Under the pieces are notes generated by a model. It had not been told where the DNA came from, ran no database searches, and saw only the letters and a list, made by a program, of their open reading frames with translations. Positions 34,376 to 43,177 of a stretch of DNA of 43,275 nucleotides are shown piece by piece. Positions within the stretch are counted from its first letter, which is position 1; each line of letters opens with the position of its first letter. Source of the stretch: Magnetococcales bacterium (GTDB lineage: Bacteria; Pseudomonadota; Magnetococcia; Magnetococcales; DC0425bin3). The position numbers were made by a program, and so were the translations under genes. The DNA is taken from assembly GCA_015228935.1 (NCBI GenBank), contig JADGCO010000031.1, positions 1-43,275 on the forward strand. The letters run 5' to 3'.

Positions 34376-35127
34376 CTGACACCCCCGCCGCCACCACCCA
34401 TTTCGGGTATCAGGAGATTCCTGTTGCCGACAAGGTTCACCACGTCGGGCAGGTTTTCGACGCCGTTGCCGACAAGTACGACCTGATGAACGACCTGATG
34501 TCCCTGGGAATTCATCGCCTTTGGAAACGCCATGCCATTCGGCGGTTGCGTCTATCGCCTGGCAATCGTGCCCTGGATCTGGCCGGAGGTACCGGGGATC
34601 TCGCCCGGCTGATGATGGAAAAAATGCACCATCATGGTCGTGTCACCCTGTGTGATATCAACGCCGCCATGCTTGCCGCCGGACGCCAGCGATTGACCGA
34701 TGCCGGCCTGGTGGCCGGCATTGACTGGGTTCAGGGCAATGCAGAAAAATTGCCATTCAAAGACAACAGCTTTCACGCGGTCACCATCGGTTTCGGCATC
34801 CGCAATGTCACCCATATCGAGGCTGCCCTGGCCGAGATGGTGCGGGTATTGCGGCCCGGAGGTCAGTTGCTCTGTCTGGAATTTTCCCGCCTGGCCATCC
34901 CGCTCCTGCAACCCCTGTACGATGCCTATTCGTTCAAAATCCTGCCGGAACTGGGTGAACGGGTGGCCAACAATCGTGAAGCCTATCAATACCTGGCCGA
35001 ATCCATTCGCCGCTTTCCCGACCAGAAAACCTTTAAATCCATGCTGGAAAAACAAGGTCTTTTCCGGGTCGATTATCTCAACCTCTCTGCCGGTATCGCC
35101 GCAATCCATTTCGGTTTCAAGGTGTGA
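34372..35127 (+). CDS. ubiE: Ubiquinone/menaquinone C-methyltransferase
   Basis: A 251-residue SAM-dependent C-methyltransferase of quinone biosynthesis. ATG 34372 has AGGAG about eight bases upstream. The opening FGYQEIPVADKVHHVGQVFD then VADKYDLMNDLMSLGIHRLWK is diagnostic. The SAM site is LDLAGGTGDLARLM (about 62-75). The end region with NNREAYQYLAESIRRFPDQ is the UbiE/COQ5 signature. The ubiJ and ubiB genes follow, as in many gammaproteobacteria. Confidence 0.96.
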   Translation: MTDTPAATTHFGYQEIPVADKVHHVGQVFDAVADKYDLMNDLMSLGIHRLWKRHAIRRLRLSPGNRALDLAGGTGDLARLMMEKMHHHGRVTLCDINAAMLAAGRQRLTDAGLVAGIDWVQGNAEKLPFKDNSFHAVTIGFGIRNVTHIEAALAEMVRVLRPGGQLLCLEFSRLAIPLLQPLYDAYSFKILPELGERVANNREAYQYLAESIRRFPDQKTFKSMLEKQGLFRVDYLNLSAGIAAIHFGFKV

Positions 35128-35130
35128 CCC

Positions 35131-35805
35131 ATGTTTTCCCTGCTCCAAAAACCCCTGCAATGGCTCCCCACATCCGCTTCAGCCATCGGGCTTGGCATCA
35201 CCATCAATCTGTTTTTTCTGCGCTATCCCGATCTCCAGGAACGGCTGCGCCTCCTGAGTGGCAAGATTTTTCGTTTTGATGTCGAGGATCTGCAACAGGA
35301 ATATTTCATGGAAGTGGCCGAAGATGGCCGGGTGCGCATTCACACCTACTCGGATCCGGATCCCCACGTCACCATGGCCGGAACCAGCAAGGCTTTTCTC
35401 TCCCTGCTGTTCAATACCGCCGACCCGGACTCGCTCTTCTTTTCCCGTGAATTGAAAATGTCTGGAGAAACCGATACCGGTCTCCATTTCAAAAACATTC
35501 TGAACAATGTCGAGATCGATTGGGAAAAAGAGCTGGCAGCCTTTGTCAGCACCCCCGTGGCCATGGTCCTGAGCCGTCTGGCGCGCCAGGCCTACCAGAA
35601 CGGCAACCAGGCTCGCGAAAGTATGGGGAAAGTCATGGAGCGCTGGATGGAACTTCATCAGGTGCCCCGCCAGAGGGACATGACCGCCTTTCGCACCGAA
35701 GTGGAAACCATGGAAAAACAGGTGGAACGTTTGGATAAACGCCTGGTTCGTCTCGGCCATCGGGTCGCGCTGCATACCGATGCCACAACCTCCGCCGGGA
35801 ACTGA
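35131..35805 (+). CDS. ubiJ: UbiJ, SCP2-domain ubiquinone biosynthesis accessory factor
   Basis: A 224-residue protein placed between ubiE and ubiB, three bases after ubiE. It has a sterol carrier protein 2-like domain (about residues 30-135: FFLRYPDLQERLRLLSGKIF, then VRIHTYSDPDPHVTMAGT and KMSGETDTGLHFKNIL) and a C-terminal coiled coil (FRTEVETMEKQVERLDKRL). UbiJ binds ubiquinone intermediates in the soluble Ubi complex with UbiK. The position, length and domain order all match. Confidence 0.9.
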   Translation: MFSLLQKPLQWLPTSASAIGLGITINLFFLRYPDLQERLRLLSGKIFRFDVEDLQQEYFMEVAEDGRVRIHTYSDPDPHVTMAGTSKAFLSLLFNTADPDSLFFSRELKMSGETDTGLHFKNILNNVEIDWEKELAAFVSTPVAMVLSRLARQAYQNGNQARESMGKVMERWMELHQVPRQRDMTAFRTEVETMEKQVERLDKRLVRLGHRVALHTDATTSAGN

Positions 35806-35816
35806 AAATCCTCTCC

Positions 35817-37454
35817 ATGTTTGATACTCCCCGCACCCTGTTCCGACTGGCAGCCATTGTCCGCATCCTGGCTATTCATGACATTGAACCGATTTCCGAA
35901 CGTTTCCTGCCCTACCGTCTCCTGACCTGGTTGGCCGGTCTCAATCCTGCCACCCATCGCTTCCGGAAAGACCATTCCGGCAGCGTCCGGATTCGCCTCG
36001 CCATGGAACGTCTGGGACCCACCTTCATCAAGTTCGGACAGGCCATCTCCACCCGCATGGACGCCATCCCCGAAGAGATGGGCCAGGAGATGAAAAAACT
36101 CCAGGACGACATTCCGCCTTTCCCGTTCGCCCAGGTGCGACAAATCGTGGAACGTTGTCTGGAAGGACCCCTGGAACAATTTTTTTCCCGTTTTGATGAA
36201 AAGCCTGTGGCGTCCGGTTCCATAGCCCAGGTCCATCATGCCTTTACCCGCCAGGGGCGCGAGGTGGCCGTCAAGGTCAAACGACCCGGCATCGATGCCG
36301 TGGTGAAGGCCGATATTCAAACCCTCTATTACCTGGCTGACCTGATCGAAGAGTACATTCCGGACTGGCGACGCTTCCATGTCCATCGGGTGGTGAACGA
36401 GTTTGCCGCCACGATCCGCAACGAAATGAACTTCCATCTGGAAGCTTCCCGGGCGCAGGAGTTTCGCATCAACTTTCTCAAGGATCCGGAACTCCATATT
36501 CCCGAGGTCTACTGGGCCTTCACCTCCCAGGATATTCTGACCCTGGAGTGGGTCTCCGGCATCCCCATCGATGAACTGTCCCACTTTCCCGGTGATCCCC
36601 TGGATGTGATCCATATTTCCAACAGTATCGTCAATGTCTTTTTCAAGCAGGTGTTTCGCGACGGATATTTTCATGCCGACCAGCATCCGGGCAATCTGTT
36701 GGTGCGCATGGATGGCACCTTGGTTGCCATCGATTTTGGCATCATCGGGCGCGTGGACATGCAGACCCGCATCTGGCTGGCGGACATGCTGCATGGTTTT
36801 CTGGAACGGGACTACAAAAAAGTGGCCCGTGTCCACCTGGATGCGGGATATATTCCGTACAATACCAATCTGGCCGACTTCGAAGAGGCCTGCCGCCAGA
36901 TCGGGGAACCCATTTTTGGTCAACCTCTCAAGGATATTTCCCTGGCCCGCCTGCTGGCGCAACTGTTCAAAACCACCGAACGGTTTGCCATGGAGGTCCA
37001 ACCCCAGCTATTGTTGCTGCAAAAGACCATGCTGACCCTGGAAGGGGTGGGCCGTGAAATCAATCCGAACCTCAATGTCTGGTTGCTGGCCGAGCCTCTG
37101 ATCCGTGCCTGGATGAAGGAACACCTGGGTCCCAAGGGTAAGTTGCGAACCCTTGCCAAGGACGCCGGTGAAGTGGCCACCACACTGGGTTTGTTGCCCC
37201 AGGTGGCCCATACCGCCATCGAACGCCTGGCCCGCGATCAGTTTCGCCCTCGCCTCCATCCGGACACTCTGCACCTCCTGGAAGAGCGCATCAAGACAGG
37301 TTTCCGTGCCCAGGCCCATGCCCTGACGGGCGGGGCGTTCCTGATCGCCGCCGCCATCCTCGCCGCTGCCGATAAATCCATGTGGCTGATCATGCCATTG
37401 CTGTTCATGGCATTTTTCAATTTTCTGCGCACCCCGCGCAAGTCACGGTTGTAG
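35817..37454 (+). CDS. ubiB: UbiB, atypical protein kinase-like ATPase of ubiquinone synthesis
   Basis: A 545-residue membrane protein of the ABC1/UbiB/ADCK family needed for efficient ubiquinone synthesis. The KxGQ motif is K72-F-G-Q75 (PTFIKFGQAISTRMDAIPEE). The Ala/Gly-rich nucleotide loop is VASGSIAQVHHA (about 139-150), followed by VAVKVKRPGI with the conserved Lys, HADQHPGNLLV (catalytic loop) and AIDFGIIGR (DFG-like). Two C-terminal membrane helices close the protein (GGAFLIAAAILAAAD and WLIMPLLFMAFFNFL). It begins 11 bases after ubiJ. Confidence 0.95.
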   Translation: MFDTPRTLFRLAAIVRILAIHDIEPISERFLPYRLLTWLAGLNPATHRFRKDHSGSVRIRLAMERLGPTFIKFGQAISTRMDAIPEEMGQEMKKLQDDIPPFPFAQVRQIVERCLEGPLEQFFSRFDEKPVASGSIAQVHHAFTRQGREVAVKVKRPGIDAVVKADIQTLYYLADLIEEYIPDWRRFHVHRVVNEFAATIRNEMNFHLEASRAQEFRINFLKDPELHIPEVYWAFTSQDILTLEWVSGIPIDELSHFPGDPLDVIHISNSIVNVFFKQVFRDGYFHADQHPGNLLVRMDGTLVAIDFGIIGRVDMQTRIWLADMLHGFLERDYKKVARVHLDAGYIPYNTNLADFEEACRQIGEPIFGQPLKDISLARLLAQLFKTTERFAMEVQPQLLLLQKTMLTLEGVGREINPNLNVWLLAEPLIRAWMKEHLGPKGKLRTLAKDAGEVATTLGLLPQVAHTAIERLARDQFRPRLHPDTLHLLEERIKTGFRAQAHALTGGAFLIAAAILAAADKSMWLIMPLLFMAFFNFLRTPRKSRL

Positions 37455-37540
37455 CCGTGCAAAAACATGTCCATTCCAAAAGAAAGCGATTTTTGAAAAA
37501 TCTGGCGAATTTCACGGTCTGGAAATGACCTGGAAAGAAA

Positions 37541-38137
37541 ATGACAGACCATTCACACCAAGAACATGTCCCGAAATATGAGAAAATTGGAGGCATTATG
37601 AATCAAAACAAGGAGTTTGAGTTCTATGAATCCATATCCGTGAAAATGAATGAAGACATTCATTATTATAATCAAAGAAGAAAAAAATGGGGAAGATGGG
37701 CAAAATTCATGCGTTTTTTCTACTTCCTGTTTTTTTATGTCGGGGTTGCCTTGCCGGTATTCGATAAATTATTTTCTCAATACAGTCAAAACGAAATCTG
37801 GAAGCACACTTTCGAAATTTCGTTTGCCTTGATTTTCTTTTCCAGTGGTATTGCACAAGCCATGGAATATTTTGGCTGGCTCAAAGGTTGGCGACGGGTC
37901 AGTGTTACTGCACAAAAATTGGAGAATATCCGTAGCGCCATGGAATTGGAATATCAGGGAAACAAAATTGCAAATCTTCCATCAGACAAACTGGCCGCCA
38001 TTTGTCAAGAACATTGGGGAAGATTCAAGGATGTGGTCATCCATGAAACCGACACCTGGGGGCATGACTTCAAAAAAGATCTCGATTCTTTCATGACTCC
38101 TGATAAAACTGTCCCATCAAAAAAAAATGGGGCTTGA
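37541..38137 (+). CDS. SLATT-like two-helix membrane protein
   Basis: A 198-residue protein, or 179 residues from ATG 37598, which has GGAGG four bases upstream. Two membrane helices lie at about residues 55-75 (FMRFFYFLFFYVGVALPVF) and 90-112 (FEISFALIFFSSGIAQAMEY), separated by a short loop. After them comes a helical region starting GWRRVSVTAQKLENIRSAMELEY. This layout fits SLATT proteins, two-helix pore-like effectors predicted in conflict systems. No SLOG, SMODS or reverse transcriptase partner is adjacent. DNA here is richer in A+T than in ubiB. Confidence 0.5.
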   Translation: MTDHSHQEHVPKYEKIGGIMNQNKEFEFYESISVKMNEDIHYYNQRRKKWGRWAKFMRFFYFLFFYVGVALPVFDKLFSQYSQNEIWKHTFEISFALIFFSSGIAQAMEYFGWLKGWRRVSVTAQKLENIRSAMELEYQGNKIANLPSDKLAAICQEHWGRFKDVVIHETDTWGHDFKKDLDSFMTPDKTVPSKKNGA

Positions 38138-38150
38138 TCATCGAGGGAAT

Positions 38151-38774
38151 TCACGGCCCCCCGGGTTGCCAGTTTCTGACCAGTTCCTGGGCCTGGGCAA
38201 TCTGGTTTGGCGTCATCTTGCGGGCCACGGCAGCACAATATGAACACGGTGGATCGACTCTGTCTGTTGCAGGTGCCGTTTTCCTGTCCGGACTTTTGTT
38301 TCCTCTGGCCCTCTCCGCCAGGGCCTGCCACATGTATGATTTAATATAATCTTTTTGAAAACCCTGGCCTTTTTCATACATCCAGCCCAGATTTCTCCGG
38401 GCCAGGGCATTTCCCTGATTGGCCGCCAGGAGAAACCATTTGGCAGCCTCCTGATAATTTTTTTTGACCCCCCTGCCATTATCGAACAAGGTCCCCACCC
38501 CATTCTGTGCCCTGGCATCGCCCTGTTCAGCCGCCAAACGCAACCAGCGCATGGCCTCCTTGTCATCCTGTCTGCCCCCCCGGCCATCCAGATACAGGTG
38601 TCCCAACCTGGATTGGGCCGTCACATGCCCCTGTTCCGCAGCCCGCAAAAGATCCGCAAACTCCCCCGCCAGGACAGGACCTGCCATCGCCACATGAATC
38701 GTGATCATGGCCCAGACAATCGGGACCCCTGTCGGTAACGAAATCAATCTGGAGAGCGCCTGGAGGACAATCAT
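38151..38774 (-). CDS. Secreted Sel1-repeat (TPR-like) protein
   Basis: A 207-residue protein with a signal peptide ending near VLAG (residue 36) and three to four Sel1-like repeats: AEQGHVTAQSRLGHLYLDG, AEQGDARAQNGVGTLFDNG and ANQGNALARRNLGWMYEKG. Such repeats form a superhelical protein-binding scaffold. The C-terminal 50 residues hold two Cys (PCSYCAAVARKMTP) and look partly disordered. The stop faces the SLATT-like gene across 13 bases. The partner is unknown. Confidence 0.85.
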   Translation of the reverse strand: MIVLQALSRLISLPTGVPIVWAMITIHVAMAGPVLAGEFADLLRAAEQGHVTAQSRLGHLYLDGRGGRQDDKEAMRWLRLAAEQGDARAQNGVGTLFDNGRGVKKNYQEAAKWFLLAANQGNALARRNLGWMYEKGQGFQKDYIKSYMWQALAERARGNKSPDRKTAPATDRVDPPCSYCAAVARKMTPNQIAQAQELVRNWQPGGP

Positions 38775-38873
38775 GCAAAATCCCTTCTTGAGAACCTTTT
38801 CCTTGGCCGGGAATTGTTGGTATGCTGCGAGCCGGTTATTTCGTTATGGATGCAACCTGCACAGGACTATACC

Positions 38874-39752
38874 ATGCTCAAACTGTCTGTCGTCAGCCTG
38901 ATCGTCACGTTGGCCATGATTTCGGGTTGCTCCAAATCCGAAGAGAAGAAGGACGGGAACAAATCTGAGGCAGCCGCTTCCGGAGTCCCTGCAGGTGCCG
39001 GAACCGTCACCCACAAGGACGGCATGACCACGGTCCAGATTGTGCCACCCGGAGCAGGTGGCAAAGCGACGGTCGCACCACCCGTACCCCCTGTTGCCCC
39101 CAGCAATAAGCCAGCTCCGGCTCCTGCCGCACCCGCTGCTCCCCCTGCAGCCGGAAAGCCGGTGCCCGGCCAACCATCCCCGGCAGCTTCGGCAGCAGAT
39201 CCCAAAACCATGCTGCAAGGTCCCCTGACCGTCACCCCATCCGATCCCAACAAAAAAACTGCGGGAACCATGACCATTCCGCAATCCGGCAAGGTGGCCG
39301 AGGTCATCCAAACCGAAAGTTATTCCTATGTCCGCATCGAAACAGAAGGGTGGCCCCTCTGGTTGGCGACCAATCGTTTGAATGTCAAGACAGGAGAAAT
39401 GGTTCACTGGGGACAGTATTCCGTCATGCGGAATTTTTTCAGTAAAAGCTTGAATCAAACCTTCCCCATGCTGCTCATGGTGGGCGAAATCCTGCCAGGT
39501 GCTGGCCCGGTCCCATCTGCCACTTCATCGTCCAATCAGGGCAAGGCGCATGCAGTCTTTCAGGCCGGTGGGTATACCTACATCCAGGTTGACAGTGACA
39601 AGGGACCCTGGTTGGCCGTACCAAGCACGCAGGTCAATTCAGGACAGATCGTCTCCTGGAGTTCGGGTACGGTCATGCGCAACTTTACCAGCAAAACCCT
39701 GGATCGTACCTTTGAAGAGATCCAGTTCCTCGGCAGCATTACGGTAAAATAG
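38874..39752 (+). CDS. Lipoprotein with duplicated NrfJ-like domain
   Basis: A 292-residue lipoprotein: ATG 38874 has AGGA eight bases upstream, and the signal ends in LAMISGC (lipobox, Cys19). A long Ala/Pro-rich linker (about 40-135) follows. Two similar domains of about 70 residues come next (about 145-215 and 225-290), both with a YSYVRIETEG/YTYIQVDSDK strand, then GPWLAV or WPLWLAT, and ending VMRNF-x-SK-x-L-x-x-TF, a pattern I associate with NrfJ-like small beta-barrel domains. The duplication looks old. It is convergent with the carbonic anhydrase gene. Confidence 0.7.
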   Translation: MLKLSVVSLIVTLAMISGCSKSEEKKDGNKSEAAASGVPAGAGTVTHKDGMTTVQIVPPGAGGKATVAPPVPPVAPSNKPAPAPAAPAAPPAAGKPVPGQPSPAASAADPKTMLQGPLTVTPSDPNKKTAGTMTIPQSGKVAEVIQTESYSYVRIETEGWPLWLATNRLNVKTGEMVHWGQYSVMRNFFSKSLNQTFPMLLMVGEILPGAGPVPSATSSSNQGKAHAVFQAGGYTYIQVDSDKGPWLAVPSTQVNSGQIVSWSSGTVMRNFTSKTLDRTFEEIQFLGSITVK

Positions 39753-39816
39753 AAACAGTCTGCTCCAGGCGTCCCTGTTGCCAAGGTCGTCGCACACGAC
39801 AGCTTGCCGGCTGGGG

Positions 39817-40416
39817 CTATGATGCCAACTGGTCCAGGCTCCCGTTGCCAAGGTCATAGTACCAGGCATGCAGCGACAGTGTGCCCTTGTGGACACGCTC
39901 ACGAATCCATGGAAATGTCATGAGATTTTTTCTGGAATGGATGGCTGCCGCCTTTTCGCATGCATGCATCCTTTCAGACTCCGAGAGGTTTCCACCCAAC
40001 TGGCGCACCTGCTCGATGGCATCTGCGGCAATGAACATCCACTGATCCAGAAAATCGCTCTTCCAATTGCTGCTTTTCCCGGACATGAGGGTCTTGATAC
40101 CCCCGCAGTTGGCATGTCCAAGAACGACGACATGTTTCACCTGCAAGCCGGTCACGGCAAATTCCAATGCCGCACTGGTCCCGTGATAACGGCCTTCAGA
40201 CTCGAAAGGTGGCACCAGATTCGCCACATTACGAATGACAAAAACATCGCCTGGGGCCACATCAAATATGATGGCCGGATCCACACGCGAATCGCAACAG
40301 GCAACGATGGCCACCTCGGGTGATTGTCCTCTGGCAAGTTCGAGCAACGCTTCACGATTCTTGGAAAAATATCCGGCAAGAAATCTTTGGTAACCATCTA
40401 GCAGTCGAGTCGGCAT
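39817..40416 (-). CDS. Beta-class carbonic anhydrase
   Basis: A 199-residue zinc enzyme that interconverts CO2 and bicarbonate. The C-x-D-x-R motif is Cys40, Asp42, Arg44 (ACCDSRVDP), and the other zinc ligands are His101 and Cys104 in GHANCGG. GDVFVIRNVANLVPP and GTSAALEFAV are also diagnostic. The length is normal. It is transcribed alone, toward the lipoprotein gene. Confidence 0.95.
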   Translation of the reverse strand: MPTRLLDGYQRFLAGYFSKNREALLELARGQSPEVAIVACCDSRVDPAIIFDVAPGDVFVIRNVANLVPPFESEGRYHGTSAALEFAVTGLQVKHVVVLGHANCGGIKTLMSGKSSNWKSDFLDQWMFIAADAIEQVRQLGGNLSESERMHACEKAAAIHSRKNLMTFPWIRERVHKGTLSLHAWYYDLGNGSLDQLAS

Positions 40417-40745
40417 GATTGCATTTCCCTGGACAAAGGTTCACGGACGACCAGCAACGCTGTGCAACACATCACCAGCGTCGTACTGAAACACATGATC
40501 TGGCAGATGCGATATGAAAAGCTTCTGGTCATTCACTCTGCGTCACCATATTGGACTGTTCGCCATATGCACATGACGACGTTGGGACAGTATGGTACCA
40601 TCTTTTCCATGGTCGCTCCGCACAAAATCGGGTCGGGTTGATCATTTCTTAAAAATCCCACATAAAATAGAATAATATCTGCAATGTATCCCCAACCTGC
40701 CCTGGGAATATCCGGTTTGTGACTGGAGCATGCGACGGTGATGAA
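40417..40745. other. Intergenic region before the sensor kinase
   Basis: About 330 bases between the divergent carbonic anhydrase and kinase genes. The stretch 40645-40685 is A+T-rich (TAAAAATCCC then TAAAATAGAATAATATC) and could hold promoter elements, but no pair of boxes is convincing. No gene is supported here. Confidence 0.4.
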
Positions 40746-42296
40746 ATGATGAAATGGAAGTTCACGATGCCCATGTCCGCTTCTGTGATCGTCATCCTGC
40801 AATCACTCAGAAATGAGTTCCTGGCCACGATCCTGGTCGGAGTGGTAACAGTTTTGCTGATTCCCCTGATGCATCATCTCCTGTTGGCCAATATTCTTAT
40901 GATTTATCTGCTGTTGGTATTTCTGGTCGCCGTCAAGATCGGACGCCGGGGATCCATCCTGGCATCTTTTCTCAGTATCCTGACTTTTGCTTATTTTTTT
41001 GTCCCTCCGCACTTTTCATTTGTGATTATTGATACTCAATATTGGCTGATTCTTGCTTTCATGTTGCCCATTGCTTTGATTACGGCCCATCTGACCACCG
41101 GGTTACGCACCCAGGTAACGATTGCTGAAAACAGGGAACGCCGCATTCTTTCCTTATATGAACTATCCAGTGTATTGACCGGTATTGTCACACCCAATCA
41201 GATCGTCGCTCCCTGTCATCGATTTATCGAAACCAACTTTGATGCCGGTGCAATTATTATTTTTCCTAATGAAAACAACATACTATCTTCTGAAGAATAC
41301 CACCCGGCAACGTTGAATATGGATATGGCACAATCGGTATTCAAACAATATGGAACCCCCTGGAAGGATGTCATTTCACGTTGGTGCGATCATTCGTTAT
41401 ATATTCCTCTCCAGGGGAGCGTCGAAAATCACGGCATTCTGGTATTGACCTTGAACAAACCCCAACGTGAATTACCGGATGAACAGGCCTCGCTCCTGAA
41501 AACCTGCGTGACCCTGATTGGTTTGGCGCTGGAACGCTTGAGCTATGCCGTCAAAGCCCGGCATGCCGCTTTGGAAATCGAGTCGGAAAGATTACGGAAC
41601 GCCTTGTTGGCCAGTCTTTCGCATGACATGCGCACGCCGATTGCCGCCATGGCCGGACTTGCTGATGCCATGCAATTGAGTTCTCCCCCTTTATCCCCTA
41701 CCCATATGAGTTTGTTGGACACCATGCGCAAGCAGGTGCGATTCATTCTGTCTGATATCGATAAATTATTGGACATGGCGCGTCTGCAAGTCGATCATGT
41801 GATACTCCACAGGGAATGGCAACTTTTGGAGGAAGTGATCGGCTCGGCCATCAAGACCAGCGCCCATGTCCTGGAAGGTTACGAAGTCCAGATTGAAATG
41901 GATGATAAACTTCCCTTGCTGGAAATGGATGCCATGCTGATGGAACGTGTCTTTTGCAATCTTCTGGAAAATGCCACACGTCACACACCCGTTGGCAGCC
42001 GGATTGAAATTGGTGTCTATGCCAGAGATGGGCAGGTGATTGTCCAGGTGAAAGATAATGGTCCCGGTTTTCCTCCCGGCATGGAAGAATCGATGTTTGA
42101 AAAATTCATGCACGGCAAATCGCGAACCGGTACGAGTGGTGTTGGTTTGGGCTTGGCGATTGTCCGGGCTGTACTCAAGGCCCATGGCGGAATCATCCAT
42201 GCTGAAAACCGCCCCGAGGGAGGGGCATGCATCGAATTTTCCTTGCCCGTTGGCAACCCCCCTCTTGTTGCAGCCGATGTGGAGAAATTCATATGA
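40746..42296 (+). CDS. Short KdpD-like sensor histidine kinase
   Basis: A 516-residue membrane kinase; the start is uncertain (ATG 40746, or GTG 40719), as neither has a strong site. Four membrane helices (about residues 20-120, with YFFVPPHFSF as in the KdpD DUF4118 domain) are followed by a GAF-like region, the H-box LLASLSHDMRTPIAAMAGLAD, and an ATPase domain with NLLENATRHTP, DNGPGFPP and GVGLGLAIVRAV. The long N-terminal KdpD sensor and USP domains of the enterobacterial protein are missing. The regulator gene overlaps its end by four bases. No kdpFABC transporter is in the window, so K+ control is not shown. Confidence 0.88.
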   Translation: MMKWKFTMPMSASVIVILQSLRNEFLATILVGVVTVLLIPLMHHLLLANILMIYLLLVFLVAVKIGRRGSILASFLSILTFAYFFVPPHFSFVIIDTQYWLILAFMLPIALITAHLTTGLRTQVTIAENRERRILSLYELSSVLTGIVTPNQIVAPCHRFIETNFDAGAIIIFPNENNILSSEEYHPATLNMDMAQSVFKQYGTPWKDVISRWCDHSLYIPLQGSVENHGILVLTLNKPQRELPDEQASLLKTCVTLIGLALERLSYAVKARHAALEIESERLRNALLASLSHDMRTPIAAMAGLADAMQLSSPPLSPTHMSLLDTMRKQVRFILSDIDKLLDMARLQVDHVILHREWQLLEEVIGSAIKTSAHVLEGYEVQIEMDDKLPLLEMDAMLMERVFCNLLENATRHTPVGSRIEIGVYARDGQVIVQVKDNGPGFPPGMEESMFEKFMHGKSRTGTSGVGLGLAIVRAVLKAHGGIIHAENRPEGGACIEFSLPVGNPPLVAADVEKFI

Positions 42297-42994
42297 CAGA
42301 ATCCTTGCGCAATGCAGTCTTGATTGAAGACGAGGCTCTGGTGCGTAATTATGTAGCCATGGCCTTGGGAGCTTCCGGTTTCAAGGTATGGGAATCGGAG
42401 ACGGCGGCCCAGGGTCTTCAGGAAACCACTGCTCATCACCCGGATTTGATCATTCTTGATCTGGGGCTGCCAGACCGGGATGGTGTCGATGTCATCCGGG
42501 AACTGCGGCTCAGTTGTGATACCCCCATTCTGGTCCTGTCGGTACGCACCGAAGAGGGACAAAAAGTCGAGGCCCTGGATGCCGGCGCGGATGACTACTT
42601 GACCAAGCCTTTCGGGGTGCCGGAATTGCAGGCCCGGGTGCGGGCCGTGTTGCGCCGAACCCAGAGAAAAGGGGACGAATCATCGACAAATGGCCATATT
42701 TTCGATTTTGGTGATATTCGTGTGGACGTGGAACTCCGGCGCGTGACCCGTGCCGGTCAGGCCATCCATTTGACCCCCATCGAATATCGGATTCTGACCC
42801 TTCTGGTGGCCAACGTGGGTCGGGTGCTGACCCATCGGCAAATCCTGCGCGATGTCTGGGGTCCAGGTTATGTGGATCGTCCACATTATCTCCGGGTGTT
42901 CATGGCGGGACTGCGCCGAAAAATTGAAAGCGAACCCGCCAATCCAAAATATATCCTGACAGAAACTGGTATCGGTTATCGGCTTGTCCAATAA
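42293..42994 (+). CDS. KdpE-like OmpR-family response regulator
   Basis: A 233-residue response regulator. ATG 42293 overlaps the kinase stop (ATGA), with GTGGAG about eight bases upstream. The receiver domain has acidic residues Glu12 and Asp13, phospho-acceptor Asp56 (IILDLGLPD) and Lys in YLTKPFG. The OmpR/PhoB winged-helix domain (about 135-232) contains HLTPIEYRILTLLVANVGRV then LTHRQILRDVWGPGY, close to KdpE. It is the obvious partner of the adjacent kinase. The target genes are not in the window. Confidence 0.93.
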   Translation: MTESLRNAVLIEDEALVRNYVAMALGASGFKVWESETAAQGLQETTAHHPDLIILDLGLPDRDGVDVIRELRLSCDTPILVLSVRTEEGQKVEALDAGADDYLTKPFGVPELQARVRAVLRRTQRKGDESSTNGHIFDFGDIRVDVELRRVTRAGQAIHLTPIEYRILTLLVANVGRVLTHRQILRDVWGPGYVDRPHYLRVFMAGLRRKIESEPANPKYILTETGIGYRLVQ

Positions 42995-43177
42995 ACTTCA
43001 ACATGTCATGGACAAATGATCCATATCCGGCCACCATCGTCTGCAAGCCATATGTGGTCAAAATCCGGGAGTTGAACCGCCTGGAAGCTGCCATTGCACT
43101 GGAACAATGAACAACTTGTGCGGTCTGATATTTGCATTGACCTGACTGGTCGGAACGACATTCGCCGACAGACAAAC

